From NCBI GenBank assembly GCA_963642245.1, contig CAVIFY010000062.1, positions 1-7,922 on the forward strand: a stretch of DNA of 7,922 nt, given 5' to 3'. A program made the position numbers and the translations under genes. Below, piece after piece: positions 1-6,003 of the stretch. Under the pieces are notes generated by a model. The model worked only from the letters and a program-made list of their open reading frames with translations, searched no databases and had not been told where the DNA came from. Every line of letters starts with the position of its first letter. Within the stretch, counting starts at the first letter, position 1. The DNA comes from CAG-217 sp963642245 (GTDB lineage Bacteria > Bacillota > Clostridia > Oscillospirales > Acutalibacteraceae).

Positions 1-1
1 T

Positions 2-16
2 GGCCCCTATGGGGCC
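2..16 (-). terminator. GC-rich hairpin at left edge, possible terminator
   Basis: A perfect 6-bp stem GGCCCC/GGGGCC closes a 3-nt loop (TAT). Reading on the minus strand it is the second hairpin after the small peptide gene. Any U-tract would lie outside the window, so terminator function cannot be confirmed. It could equally be the end of a convergent transcript from the left or a bidirectional terminator. Confidence 0.35.
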
Positions 17-24
17 GTTCTGCA

Positions 25-48
25 AACCCCGCATTTTCATGCGGGGTT
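25..48 (-). terminator. Probable terminator or 3' stabilising hairpin of the sialidase-peptide operon
   Basis: A perfect 10-bp stem AACCCCGCAT/ATGCGGGGTT with a 4-nt loop; in the minus-strand transcript the loop reads GAAA, a GNRA tetraloop. It lies 14 nt beyond the stop of the small peptide gene. The following U-run is only UUU, so termination here may be partial and helped by the next hairpin at 2-16. The strand is assigned because no gene is seen ending from the other side within the window. Confidence 0.55.
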
Positions 49-62
49 ATGATTGGTATGGT

Positions 63-173
63 TTAGAACTCCGTTCCGGGGTTTTCCTTATCCGGGTCCG
101 TGGTGCTCTCGTTCAGCGCCGTTTGGGCGGTGAACCATTCAACATCTAAAGTGGGAGTATCGTAAGTCTTCAA
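63..173 (-). CDS. 36-residue acidic peptide, co-transcribed with the sialidase
   Basis: A small gene on the minus strand: TTG start at 173, TAA at 63-65, 36 residues. The start is supported by AAGGAGG at 182-188 with an 8-nt spacer, the strongest ribosome binding site in the window. It begins 17 nt after the sialidase stop, so the two should share a transcript, and hairpins follow at 25-48 and 2-16. The product starts M-K-T-Y-D-T-P-T-L-D-V-E-W-F and ends N-P-G-T-E-F. It has eight acidic and two lysine residues, no cysteine, no signal peptide and no membrane segment. I do not recognise a named family. From memory, short peptides with a similar K-x-Y-x-x-P-x-L start occur beside secreted-protein genes in Clostridia, but I cannot verify this. 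It could be a small regulator, a precursor peptide or a partner of the exported protein; none of these is shown by the sequence. Confidence 0.72.
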   Translation of the reverse strand: MKTYDTPTLDVEWFTAQTALNESTTDPDKENPGTEF

Positions 174-181
174 ATGATCGT

Positions 182-188
182 CCTCCTT
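182..188 (-). promoter_or_regulatory. Strong ribosome binding site for the 36-residue peptide
   Basis: AAGGAGG on the minus strand, 8 nt before TTG at 173, in the 17-nt gap between the sialidase stop and the peptide start. It fixes the TTG as the start, since no ATG or GTG lies in that frame nearby. Such a site just after a stop codon is hard to explain without a translated downstream gene. Confidence 0.8.
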
Positions 189-190
189 CT

Positions 191-3100
191 TTAGTTGTTG
201 ACGGCAGTTACGGTGCCGTTCACACACTGGTACACATCGCCATACACCACAAAGGGAACCTGGGTGCCCTGGCGCTCCACACGATAGCTCACATACGCGC
301 GCATATAGTGGGTGCCGGTGTCGCTGCCCTTCTTGGTCATGGTAAAGGTGCCGGAATTCTGATTATTGGTCCAGTGGGCCACATTGCGAGACACAACGGT
401 CAGGGTGCCGTCGCCGCCCTTCACCAACTCGTCCTTGCCGGACTTGGTGGTGGAGTACAGAGCACCAACCTCCAGCACGGTCACATCAGAACCGGCGGAG
501 AAGTCGCAGGACAAGGTGAACTTGTTATCTGCAAAGTAGCCAACGCCGTAAGCCACAGGCGTGCCGCTCTCAGCCTGTTCCAGCAGGGATTGAGGCAACT
601 CGTTGGCACTGGCATATGCCTTAAACTGGGTGTCCACATTGGAGCTGAACAAGGTCAGATCCTGTTCGTAAGACGCCAGGGTCTCCACACCGTCTACGGT
701 GCGGGTCCAGAATTCTGCGTTATCGGAGGTCAACTCCAGAGGTGTGTTCAGACCGGTGGCCTCAAAGGTGGTCTCACCGTTGATCTTGGCGTTCTCTGCC
801 GTAGAGCCTTCACCGATGGTAAAGGTGGCAGCGCCGTCGGTGCGTGTACCTCTCTGTACGATCTGCATTACCTGACCCTCGGCTACGGTGTAAGTGCCGT
901 CGCCCCAGGTCCAGCCGGTAAAGGTGTACTTAGGTGAGTCCTTAGCAGTGATCACCGTGTCACCAACGGTTACGGTGTTGCCGTTGACCGTCACGCTGCT
1001 TGCGTTCACGAACGCGCCCAGCACGGTACCGAAGTAGTCTGCCACGATCACATTGGGTGCCGTAGCGGTGGTCACCGTAACGGTAATATCCTGCTGCACC
1101 AGCAGTGCCAGCTGGTAATTGCACTTGGACAGATCGATCTTGGTCTCCGTTACATCAATGCCGGTGCCGGCCTTAACCACGCAAACCGTATCGCTGTCCT
1201 TATAAGCGCTCAGGTCAATGTGAGCCACCGTACCGTAATTGTACTGGGTCTTTTGCTCCTGCGTGGCAAAAGCAGCGCCGTCCACAGCGCAGGTCACCGT
1301 AAAGGTGCGGCCGCTGGTGGAGTTTTCGCCAACATTCATCTCCGTCAACAGATCGTTGGTGTAGCCATCCACGGTGTCTTGATCGTATTCCGGCACATTC
1401 ACATAGTCCTTGCCGTTGTACTCCTTATAAATGGTGGAGTTACCGTCTGTAATGGTGCCGTTGATGGATGTACCCTGATCCGGGTATGCGGTGCGATCAA
1501 TGGTGCCGCTCAGGCTCCGGGCAGACTCATAAGCAGAAGCGTCCGCCGCTTTGACCAAGCCGGATTTCTTCAAATCATCGGTGGCACTGTCGATCTTCTC
1601 CTGTGTGGTCTGCTCTTGAGAGTCGGGGCCAACGGTGTAACCGGCTACATTGTTCCGGGTATCCTCCGGGTACTGATCCAGCAGTTCTTTACCTGCCTCG
1701 TACACATCCTGGAAGTTCTCCCAGCTGTCTACGGTGTAGGTGTTCTGGTCACCGGTGGTGTTGCTCTCAAAGCCCTTTTCGTAAGCGGCCTGGTTTTCCT
1801 CAACAGCTGCCTCCAGCTCCGTGAAGTCTGCGCGCTTGGTCAGGGTGTCGTAAGTGCTTTCCATCTCCTGTGCCACAGTAGCCGTGCTGTCATCAGTGGT
1901 CAGCTGGGTGTAGTCGTTCAGGTAAGCCTCGGTGTTCAGCAGTGCGGTGGTGTACTTGTCCCAAGTCTCCTTAGTATAGTCCGTAGACACACGCACCTTG
2001 CTGACTGCCTCATTATAAGGTGTGCGCTCGTTGCTCTTGTTGCAAACTTTAACCTGGAAAGTTACGCCAAGGTTCAGCCAGTTCGTAGCAGTGTATGTGG
2101 ACCACAAAATTTTCCAAGAGCTCTTAACCATAGCCTGCAATTCTGCTGCGCCGTCCATAGTTGCTGTGTTGTTAGCGGCTACACTGGTAGTGCCGGTCAC
2201 TGTATGATACTGTTTCCCGTCGCCAAAGTTGTAAGAATTGTAATAAGCAGTCGGTGTGCTAAAACCATTGCCGCTTACATAGTTCAAGTTGTCATTTGAG
2301 GGGAACTCAACACCGTTAGAAGCGTCAACATACACATCGGAACCGGAAACCTGTACAGGTGTAATACCAAGCTCAAAGCTGAACTGTGTACCATCGGAGT
2401 TCAATCTCTTGATACCCAAGTTATTATCAGAACTCATATCATAATAATAATAGGCTGAGATCATATCCAGGTCTTTCAGGTTCAAAATGCCACTCTGAGT
2501 ACCTGCGGTGCCGCCATCTTTTTGGTGGTCGCACAAACCGGCAATCTTGTCACCGGTAGAAGAACTACAAGATGTTTGATCCGTATCCAAAATGGACTTA
2601 TCCTGGTAATAGGTAAGTGCATTTGCGTCCTCAACATTGTAGGCATTGTAAATCTTATGTGTTCCGGCATAGGTCTTTCTGTCCGTATTGCCGTAAGAAC
2701 CTTCAGCTACAAAAATCAAAGGCAACAGATTTACAGTATTACCGGTATTACCCCAAACCTCATGTGCACCGTAAGTATGTCCCGCAACCGGGTTAGAGGC
2801 CACATACAGTTTGTCAGTTTGGATCCAGCTGTTGCCATCATTATCCAGCAGCGTAGTCTCAATAGTGACCGTCTCGCCCTTGGAGTAGTCGGCATAATCC
2901 GTTGTATCCGCAATGTGCAGTGTACCGCTCAGCTTGCCGTCAGCAAACTGAATGTTCGCAGATGGATCCTCAACGCATTTAATGCTCTCGATCGTATAGC
3001 GGCTGTCGTTGAGCGTATATTTGGTCTCGTTCTCACCGGCTTGAGAGCCGTCGGAAATGGTACTGCCGCAATACATATATGCCTGGCCGGTGGTGCCCAC

Positions 3101-5347
3101 ATCACCATGGGTGTAGATCACCGGGTCATAGGAAACAACGCCGGTCACTGCCAAGTCGCCGTCCGTAACCGTAATATTATAGGTATCCAGTCCGGACTTG
3201 ATCACGGTGGTGCCCTCAGTCTTTGCCTCAATCACAGCACTGTAGCCATCAATAATACTGCCGCCGTTGGCCTTTAAGCAGTGGGCGTACATATCCGTGG
3301 TGGAGGTGGAGGGGTTCAATATAAAATAGTATGCGTTATATTCGTGGACGATCAGGTACTCCTCGCCGTCGTCGATCACATTGGTACGAATATAACCGGG
3401 CAGCTCCGTAGAGGAGGTCTCGCCGTCCCGCACACGACGGTACAGATAGAACCAGCAGCTTTGGGTATCTTTGTACTCGCCTGCTGTCTTCTCAAGATAG
3501 CGGTCGTACCGCAGCTCACTCTCCTTAAAGTCCAGTGCATAGCTGCCGTCCTGCAACAAACGAATAGCGCCGTTATCCAGGAACTCAATGGTTACATTGG
3601 CTGCACGGGAGGCACCGGGATAACCGGCCTTACCGTTTGTACCAATGCTCAGGTACATACCGGCGTGAGCCACCGTGTATTCCGTACCGGTCTTGGTGAA
3701 TTTATACAGCGCGCGCTCCACAGATACGGAGTCGCCTGCATAGGAAGAGTTGGCCGCCTTATTAGCGGTCGTGCCGGGGATCTCCTTGGTGGAGATCACT
3801 TCTGCCACTTCCGGATTGGAGTTTGTCACATCCTTACTGGAGAAAGTCAGGGACTTCTTCTGCCCAACATTCATACGAATGTCGGAAGTGGTGGGTGCTG
3901 CAACCTCAGCGCCGGTCAAGGTAGAAACATCAAAAATCTTAAAGGCAAAATCCTTACCGCCGTTCTCGTACAGATCGGCCACGCGACCGTCCGGCAGCAC
4001 GGTCAAGCAGGAGTAGCTGTAAGAAGCACCGGAAGCGGTAATATCTTTCTTCGTATAGCTGGAAATGGTGTTGTCGCTGTTCAGAAGCAGCGCAAAAATG
4101 GAGCCGGTGGTACGACCGGTGGTGTCAGAGGGAGAGGCCACCAGAATCGCCTTATGGCCGTCGATCAAATAGGGATAAGAGATCGCAGAGATCTGGCAGT
4201 TACCCCAAATATCAATACCCGTGTTCACCACGCTGCCCCAAGTGAAGGTGGAGCCGTTCCAAGTGGCGTCGCAGTACATGATCTTCTTCTTACCATTACG
4301 ATAGAAGCAGCGCACGGTGCCGTTGCCCAGATCCACCAGCTGTGCCTCACTGGACCAGTCGGTGGTGCTACCAAAAATGGAAGTACGAGGTGAAGTGAAG
4401 TTGGCCGTTCTGCTCCAGGTCTGGCCGCCGTCCTTACTGTACACAATGCTGGTTGCCTGGCTGGAGTCACCGCTGCTGTAAGAGCCTGCGCCGTAGACAT
4501 AAACCGGCATACAAATGGTGCCGTCACTCAGCACGATACCGCGGCCGGGACCGGCGCCGACGAACTTCTCATCATTGCCCTTTACATTGACAATGGTGGG
4601 TGCAGACCAGGTCTTGCCCTCGTCGGTAGACTTGCGGAAGAACAGGTACTGGGTCTTGTAAGCCTGGAACAGGCAATCAGAGTACCATACGCAGCCCTGG
4701 CGTGTACCGTTCTGATACAGTTCAAACTCGCCGTTGACCTTGTAGCCGGAGTCCTCACCGGACTTGTTCAGGATCGGCGCATAACCGTCAGAGCCGAAAT
4801 CGCCCACATAGTAGTCGTAGCTGCTCTCGCCGCTCTTCACAAGTACCAGTTTACCCTGCTCGTTCATACCGGTGCCGTTAGAGGGCTGGTTATTGGCGGA
4901 GCTGTTATTAATAGCAACGCCGGAAGCAAAGAAAGTGGAAAGCAAGTACAGGTTCTTACCATCCGTAGTAATATTGCTATCGCAATAACCGGTAGACGCT
5001 TTGTTGAACGCATCGCCGTTATCGCCGTAGTAACCGGCCATGGTGTAGTCCCAGTTGTTGCCGCCATCGGTAGAGCGGGCGGTGATCACATCGTTACCGC
5101 CGCCGTCCATCTGCTGGTCCCAGCGGGCGTCTGCCACTGCAACCATGGTGCCGCTGTCCAGGGTAACGATACCCGGGATTCGGTAGTTCGCAGAGGGCGA
5201 GCCGGACACAAAGGGTCTGTTCGCATTGGTGCCGGTGTACACACCGTTATTGGGGCCGTCGCTCGCACCGGAGGCCAAAGCCATGATCGGGAACGAGGTG
5301 AGCACCATGACGATGGCCATGAGCACTGCTGTCCATTTTTTTGCCAT
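191..5347 (-). CDS. Secreted multidomain exo-alpha-sialidase (GH33 neuraminidase)
   Basis: Exo-alpha-sialidase predicted to release terminal sialic acid from host glycans outside the cell; 1718 residues from ATG 5347. That ATG has GGAG at 5358-5361 and starts a clean signal peptide (M-A-K-K-W, hydrophobic core, cleavage near A-L-A-S, residues 1-26). An upstream in-frame TTG at 5377 lacks a ribosome binding site. The catalytic propeller spans about 35-480. It has YRIP with Arg56, a probable acid/base Asp81, Asp boxes near 92-99, 240-247 and 303-311, GPGRG near 266-270, Glu334, Arg350, Arg412, and YSCL with probable nucleophile Tyr445, then LYE at 459-461. Residues 490-728 look like a Big_2-type Ig fold split by a beta-rich insertion. 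Residues 735-1110 are unassigned; about 1118-1275 hold two FIVAR-like helical domains; 1345-1718 are beta-rich. No LPXTG, dockerin or SLH motif is seen, so release into the medium is likely. Sialidase call is firm; exact accessory-domain boundaries are estimates. Confidence 0.95.
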   Translation of the reverse strand: MAKKWTAVLMAIVMVLTSFPIMALASGASDGPNNGVYTGTNANRPFVSGSPSANYRIPGIVTLDSGTMVAVADARWDQQMDGGGNDVITARSTDGGNNWDYTMAGYYGDNGDAFNKASTGYCDSNITTDGKNLYLLSTFFASGVAINNSSANNQPSNGTGMNEQGKLVLVKSGESSYDYYVGDFGSDGYAPILNKSGEDSGYKVNGEFELYQNGTRQGCVWYSDCLFQAYKTQYLFFRKSTDEGKTWSAPTIVNVKGNDEKFVGAGPGRGIVLSDGTICMPVYVYGAGSYSSGDSSQATSIVYSKDGGQTWSRTANFTSPRTSIFGSTTDWSSEAQLVDLGNGTVRCFYRNGKKKIMYCDATWNGSTFTWGSVVNTGIDIWGNCQISAISYPYLIDGHKAILVASPSDTTGRTTGSIFALLLNSDNTISSYTKKDITASGASYSYSCLTVLPDGRVADLYENGGKDFAFKIFDVSTLTGAEVAAPTTSDIRMNVGQKKSLTFSSKDVTNSNPEVAEVISTKEIPGTTANKAANSSYAGDSVSVERALYKFTKTGTEYTVAHAGMYLSIGTNGKAGYPGASRAANVTIEFLDNGAIRLLQDGSYALDFKESELRYDRYLEKTAGEYKDTQSCWFYLYRRVRDGETSSTELPGYIRTNVIDDGEEYLIVHEYNAYYFILNPSTSTTDMYAHCLKANGGSIIDGYSAVIEAKTEGTTVIKSGLDTYNITVTDGDLAVTGVVSYDPVIYTHGDVGTTGQAYMYCGSTISDGSQAGENETKYTLNDSRYTIESIKCVEDPSANIQFADGKLSGTLHIADTTDYADYSKGETVTIETTLLDNDGNSWIQTDKLYVASNPVAGHTYGAHEVWGNTGNTVNLLPLIFVAEGSYGNTDRKTYAGTHKIYNAYNVEDANALTYYQDKSILDTDQTSCSSSTGDKIAGLCDHQKDGGTAGTQSGILNLKDLDMISAYYYYDMSSDNNLGIKRLNSDGTQFSFELGITPVQVSGSDVYVDASNGVEFPSNDNLNYVSGNGFSTPTAYYNSYNFGDGKQYHTVTGTTSVAANNTATMDGAAELQAMVKSSWKILWSTYTATNWLNLGVTFQVKVCNKSNERTPYNEAVSKVRVSTDYTKETWDKYTTALLNTEAYLNDYTQLTTDDSTATVAQEMESTYDTLTKRADFTELEAAVEENQAAYEKGFESNTTGDQNTYTVDSWENFQDVYEAGKELLDQYPEDTRNNVAGYTVGPDSQEQTTQEKIDSATDDLKKSGLVKAADASAYESARSLSGTIDRTAYPDQGTSINGTITDGNSTIYKEYNGKDYVNVPEYDQDTVDGYTNDLLTEMNVGENSTSGRTFTVTCAVDGAAFATQEQKTQYNYGTVAHIDLSAYKDSDTVCVVKAGTGIDVTETKIDLSKCNYQLALLVQQDITVTVTTATAPNVIVADYFGTVLGAFVNASSVTVNGNTVTVGDTVITAKDSPKYTFTGWTWGDGTYTVAEGQVMQIVQRGTRTDGAATFTIGEGSTAENAKINGETTFEATGLNTPLELTSDNAEFWTRTVDGVETLASYEQDLTLFSSNVDTQFKAYASANELPQSLLEQAESGTPVAYGVGYFADNKFTLSCDFSAGSDVTVLEVGALYSTTKSGKDELVKGGDGTLTVVSRNVAHWTNNQNSGTFTMTKKGSDTGTHYMRAYVSYRVERQGTQVPFVVYGDVYQCVNGTVTAVNN

Positions 5348-5357
5348 AAGATTCACG

Positions 5358-5361
5358 CTCC
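5358..5361 (-). promoter_or_regulatory. Ribosome binding site deciding the sialidase start
   Basis: GGAG on the minus strand, 10 nt before ATG 5347. It favours this ATG over TTG 5377, which is preceded only by a GC-rich stretch and sits in the loop of a stable hairpin. The signal peptide beginning at 5347 also has the expected length, with no extra leader residues. Confidence 0.6.
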
Positions 5362-5366
5362 ATTTA

Positions 5367-5386
5367 CGCAGCGCCAAGGCGCTGCG
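5367..5386 (-). promoter_or_regulatory. GC-rich hairpin in the sialidase 5' leader
   Basis: A perfect palindrome with arms CGCAGCGCC and GGCGCTGCG around TT, which in RNA would fold as a 7- to 9-bp stem. It lies in the mRNA leader, 5 nt upstream of the GGAG site and 19 nt upstream of the start. It has no U-tract, so it is not an intrinsic terminator. It could modulate ribosome access or mRNA stability; that role is inferred. Confidence 0.5.
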
Positions 5387-5398
5387 CGGGTCTAAACT

Positions 5399-5425
5399 TG
5401 GGCGATAATGGACATAGTACGCCCA
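5399..5425 (-). promoter_or_regulatory. Weak inverted repeat in the sialidase leader
   Basis: The 6-nt arms TGGGCG (5399-5404) and CGCCCA (5420-5425) are separated by 15 nt and lie about 15 nt downstream of the expected transcription start. The spacing could suit a regulator-binding operator or a leader stem. With only six matching pairs, chance is not excluded. Confidence 0.25.
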
Positions 5426-5446
5426 CTTCGCCTCTTATTCTCAGCT

Positions 5447-5475
5447 ATTATAAATAATTTGTCTTAATATGTCAA
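5447..5475 (-). promoter_or_regulatory. Consensus sigma-A promoter of the sialidase operon
   Basis: On the minus strand, TTGACA (5470-5475) and TATAAT (5447-5452) are separated by exactly 17 bp; both hexamers match the sigma-A/sigma-70 consensus perfectly. Transcription should begin near 5440, giving a leader of about 95 nt before ATG 5347. Such a strong core promoter suggests high basal transcription unless a repressor or leader element restrains it. Confidence 0.9.
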
Positions 5476-5586
5476 CCAGTTTTAGCAAATTGCAAACTTT
5501 TTTTGAACGAATAGGCATTTTATGGTACAGTGGTGATTAAAATGGAGTGAATTTTGTAACCATTGCCACCATTTTTTCAACATTTT
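5476..5586. other. AT-rich gap with no recognised feature
   Basis: This stretch upstream of the sialidase promoter is AT-rich and holds no gene, convincing promoter or terminator that I can find on either strand. It lies between the sialidase -35 box and the palindrome cluster starting at 5587. AT-rich DNA directly upstream of the -35 box could act as an UP element, but this is only a possibility. Confidence 0.4.
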
Positions 5587-5613
5587 GTAGGGGCCGATGC
5601 CCTCATCGGCCCG
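5587..5613 (+). repeat. Short palindromic repeat, copy 1 (GTAGG hairpin family)
   Basis: GTAG, then a 9-bp stem GGGCCGATG (5591-5599) / CATCGGCCC (5604-5612) with loop CCCT, then G. It is related to copies at 5862-5888 and 5907-5931. The stem bases differ among copies but pairing is kept. It abuts the larger element at 5615. Confidence 0.75.
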
Positions 5614-5614
5614 C

Positions 5615-5731
5615 AATCCCTCAGTCGCGCAAGCGCGCCAGCTCCCTTTGCAAGGGAGCCTAAAAAGATGTAACCGATCAGCCTCCCTTGTAAAGGGAGG
5701 TGGCAACGCCGTAGGCATTGACGGAGGGATT
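5615..5731. repeat. MITE-like palindromic element, long form (117 bp)
   Basis: The ends are 8-bp terminal inverted repeats AATCCCTC (5615-5622) and GAGGGATT (5724-5731). Inside are four hairpins in a row: CGCGC-AA-GCGCG (5626-5637), GCTCCCTT-TGC-AAGGGAGC (5641-5659), CCTCCCTT-GTA-AAGGGAGG (5682-5700), and CAACGCC-GTA-GGCATTG (5704-5720, one C/A mismatch). It shares the first 12 bases and a 22-nt hairpin block (21 of 22 identical) with the element at 7265-7335. It has no transposase and no coding capacity. A MITE or REP-like non-autonomous repeat is the best reading; open frames crossing it are artefacts. Confidence 0.75.
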
Positions 5732-5860
5732 GATGCACTCGCTACGAAACAGTCCCCCGGACTGTTTCTCCCAAATGCTGACGCATTTGGAGCCTCGTGT
5801 CTCTTGCACTCCGTGCAATTCACTCGGGAGCAAGCCCCCGCCCTACGGTTGAGGAATGAT
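5732..5860. repeat. Cluster of further palindromes, no gene
   Basis: Directly after the MITE-like element come more hairpins: GAAACAGTCC-CCC-GGACTGTTTC (5746-5768, perfect 10-bp stem), CCAAATGC-TGAC-GCATTTGG (5771-5790, perfect 8-bp stem) and TTGCAC-TCC-GTGCAA (5804-5818, perfect 6-bp stem). There is no ribosome binding site, start context or recognisable protein, although a frame stays open across it on each strand. It reads as a mosaic of small intergenic repeats built up by successive insertion. Relationship to named families cannot be checked here. Confidence 0.6.
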
Positions 5861-5861
5861 T

Positions 5862-5888
5862 GTAGGGTGCGATGCCCACATCGCACCG
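5862..5888 (+). repeat. Short palindromic repeat, copy 2 (GTAGG hairpin family)
   Basis: GTAG, then a 9-bp stem GGTGCGATG (5866-5874) / CATCGCACC (5879-5887) with loop CCCA, then G. Compared with copy 1, two stem positions differ and both partners changed with them, so pairing is preserved. Same orientation as copy 1. Confidence 0.75.
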
Positions 5889-5906
5889 CATTTCAAAAAA
5901 AGGCTC

Positions 5907-5931
5907 GCGGGCGGATGCTATCCGCCCCTAC
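5907..5931 (-). repeat. Short palindromic repeat, copy 3, inverted (GTAGG hairpin family)
   Basis: Read on the minus strand it is GTAG followed by an 8-bp stem GGGCGGAT / ATCCGCCC with loop AGC, then GC (stem 5909-5916 with 5920-5927). It is inverted relative to copies 1 and 2, so the three copies bracket the region between them. The conserved parts are the GTAGG leader and the closing C-C-G-C; the stem core varies. Confidence 0.7.
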
Positions 5932-5965
5932 GGTATTTTCACATTTGAAACACCACATTAACCAC

Positions 5966-5995
5966 AAAAAATAAGGGTGACAAATTGTCACCCTT
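5966..5995 (-). terminator. Intrinsic terminator of the FN3-domain gene
   Basis: The 9-bp stem AAGGGTGAC/GTCACCCTT (extendable to 11 bp) spans 5973-5995. On the minus strand it is followed by ATTTTTT (5966-5972). It begins 8 nt after the stop codon of the FN3-domain gene. It should isolate that gene from the palindrome cluster and from the sialidase operon. Confidence 0.88.
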
Positions 5996-6003
5996 ACCTG
6001 TTG

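Noticed and set aside
191..400. Cell-wall sorting signal or dockerin at the sialidase C-terminus
   Set aside because: The last 70 residues contain no LPXTG-like motif, hydrophobic tail or paired calcium-binding dockerin repeats; the protein ends in a polar beta-rich segment.
1220..2299. Long open frame on the plus strand within the sialidase gene
   Set aside because: It is antisense to a well-supported GH33 gene, its translation matches nothing recognisable, and it has no ribosome binding site or promoter. The same applies to the frames at 308-937, 2522-3277 and 3281-4393.
5348..5377. Sialidase start at TTG 5377, adding 10 residues
   Set aside because: There is no ribosome binding site before it, it lies in the loop of a GC-rich hairpin, and the signal peptide is complete from ATG 5347, which has GGAG upstream.
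5348..5446. Riboswitch in the sialidase leader
   Set aside because: At about 95 nt the leader contains only one strong stem and one weak inverted repeat, and no terminator-antiterminator pair or known aptamer core that I can recognise.
5502..5526. Plus-strand promoter TTGAAC ... TATGGT near the palindrome cluster
   Set aside because: The hexamers are only 13 bp apart, too close for a sigma-A promoter, and no plus-strand gene follows.
5587..5931. CRISPR array
   Set aside because: The repeats are few, differ in sequence, occur in both orientations and are not separated by uniform unique spacers. They are self-complementary hairpins of intergenic repeat type.
5482..5974. Frames open on both strands across the intergenic region
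   Set aside because: They run through palindromic repeats, have no recognisable protein family and no convincing ribosome binding site, and one overlaps the sialidase -35 region. Repeat-derived open frames of this kind are common annotation artefacts.
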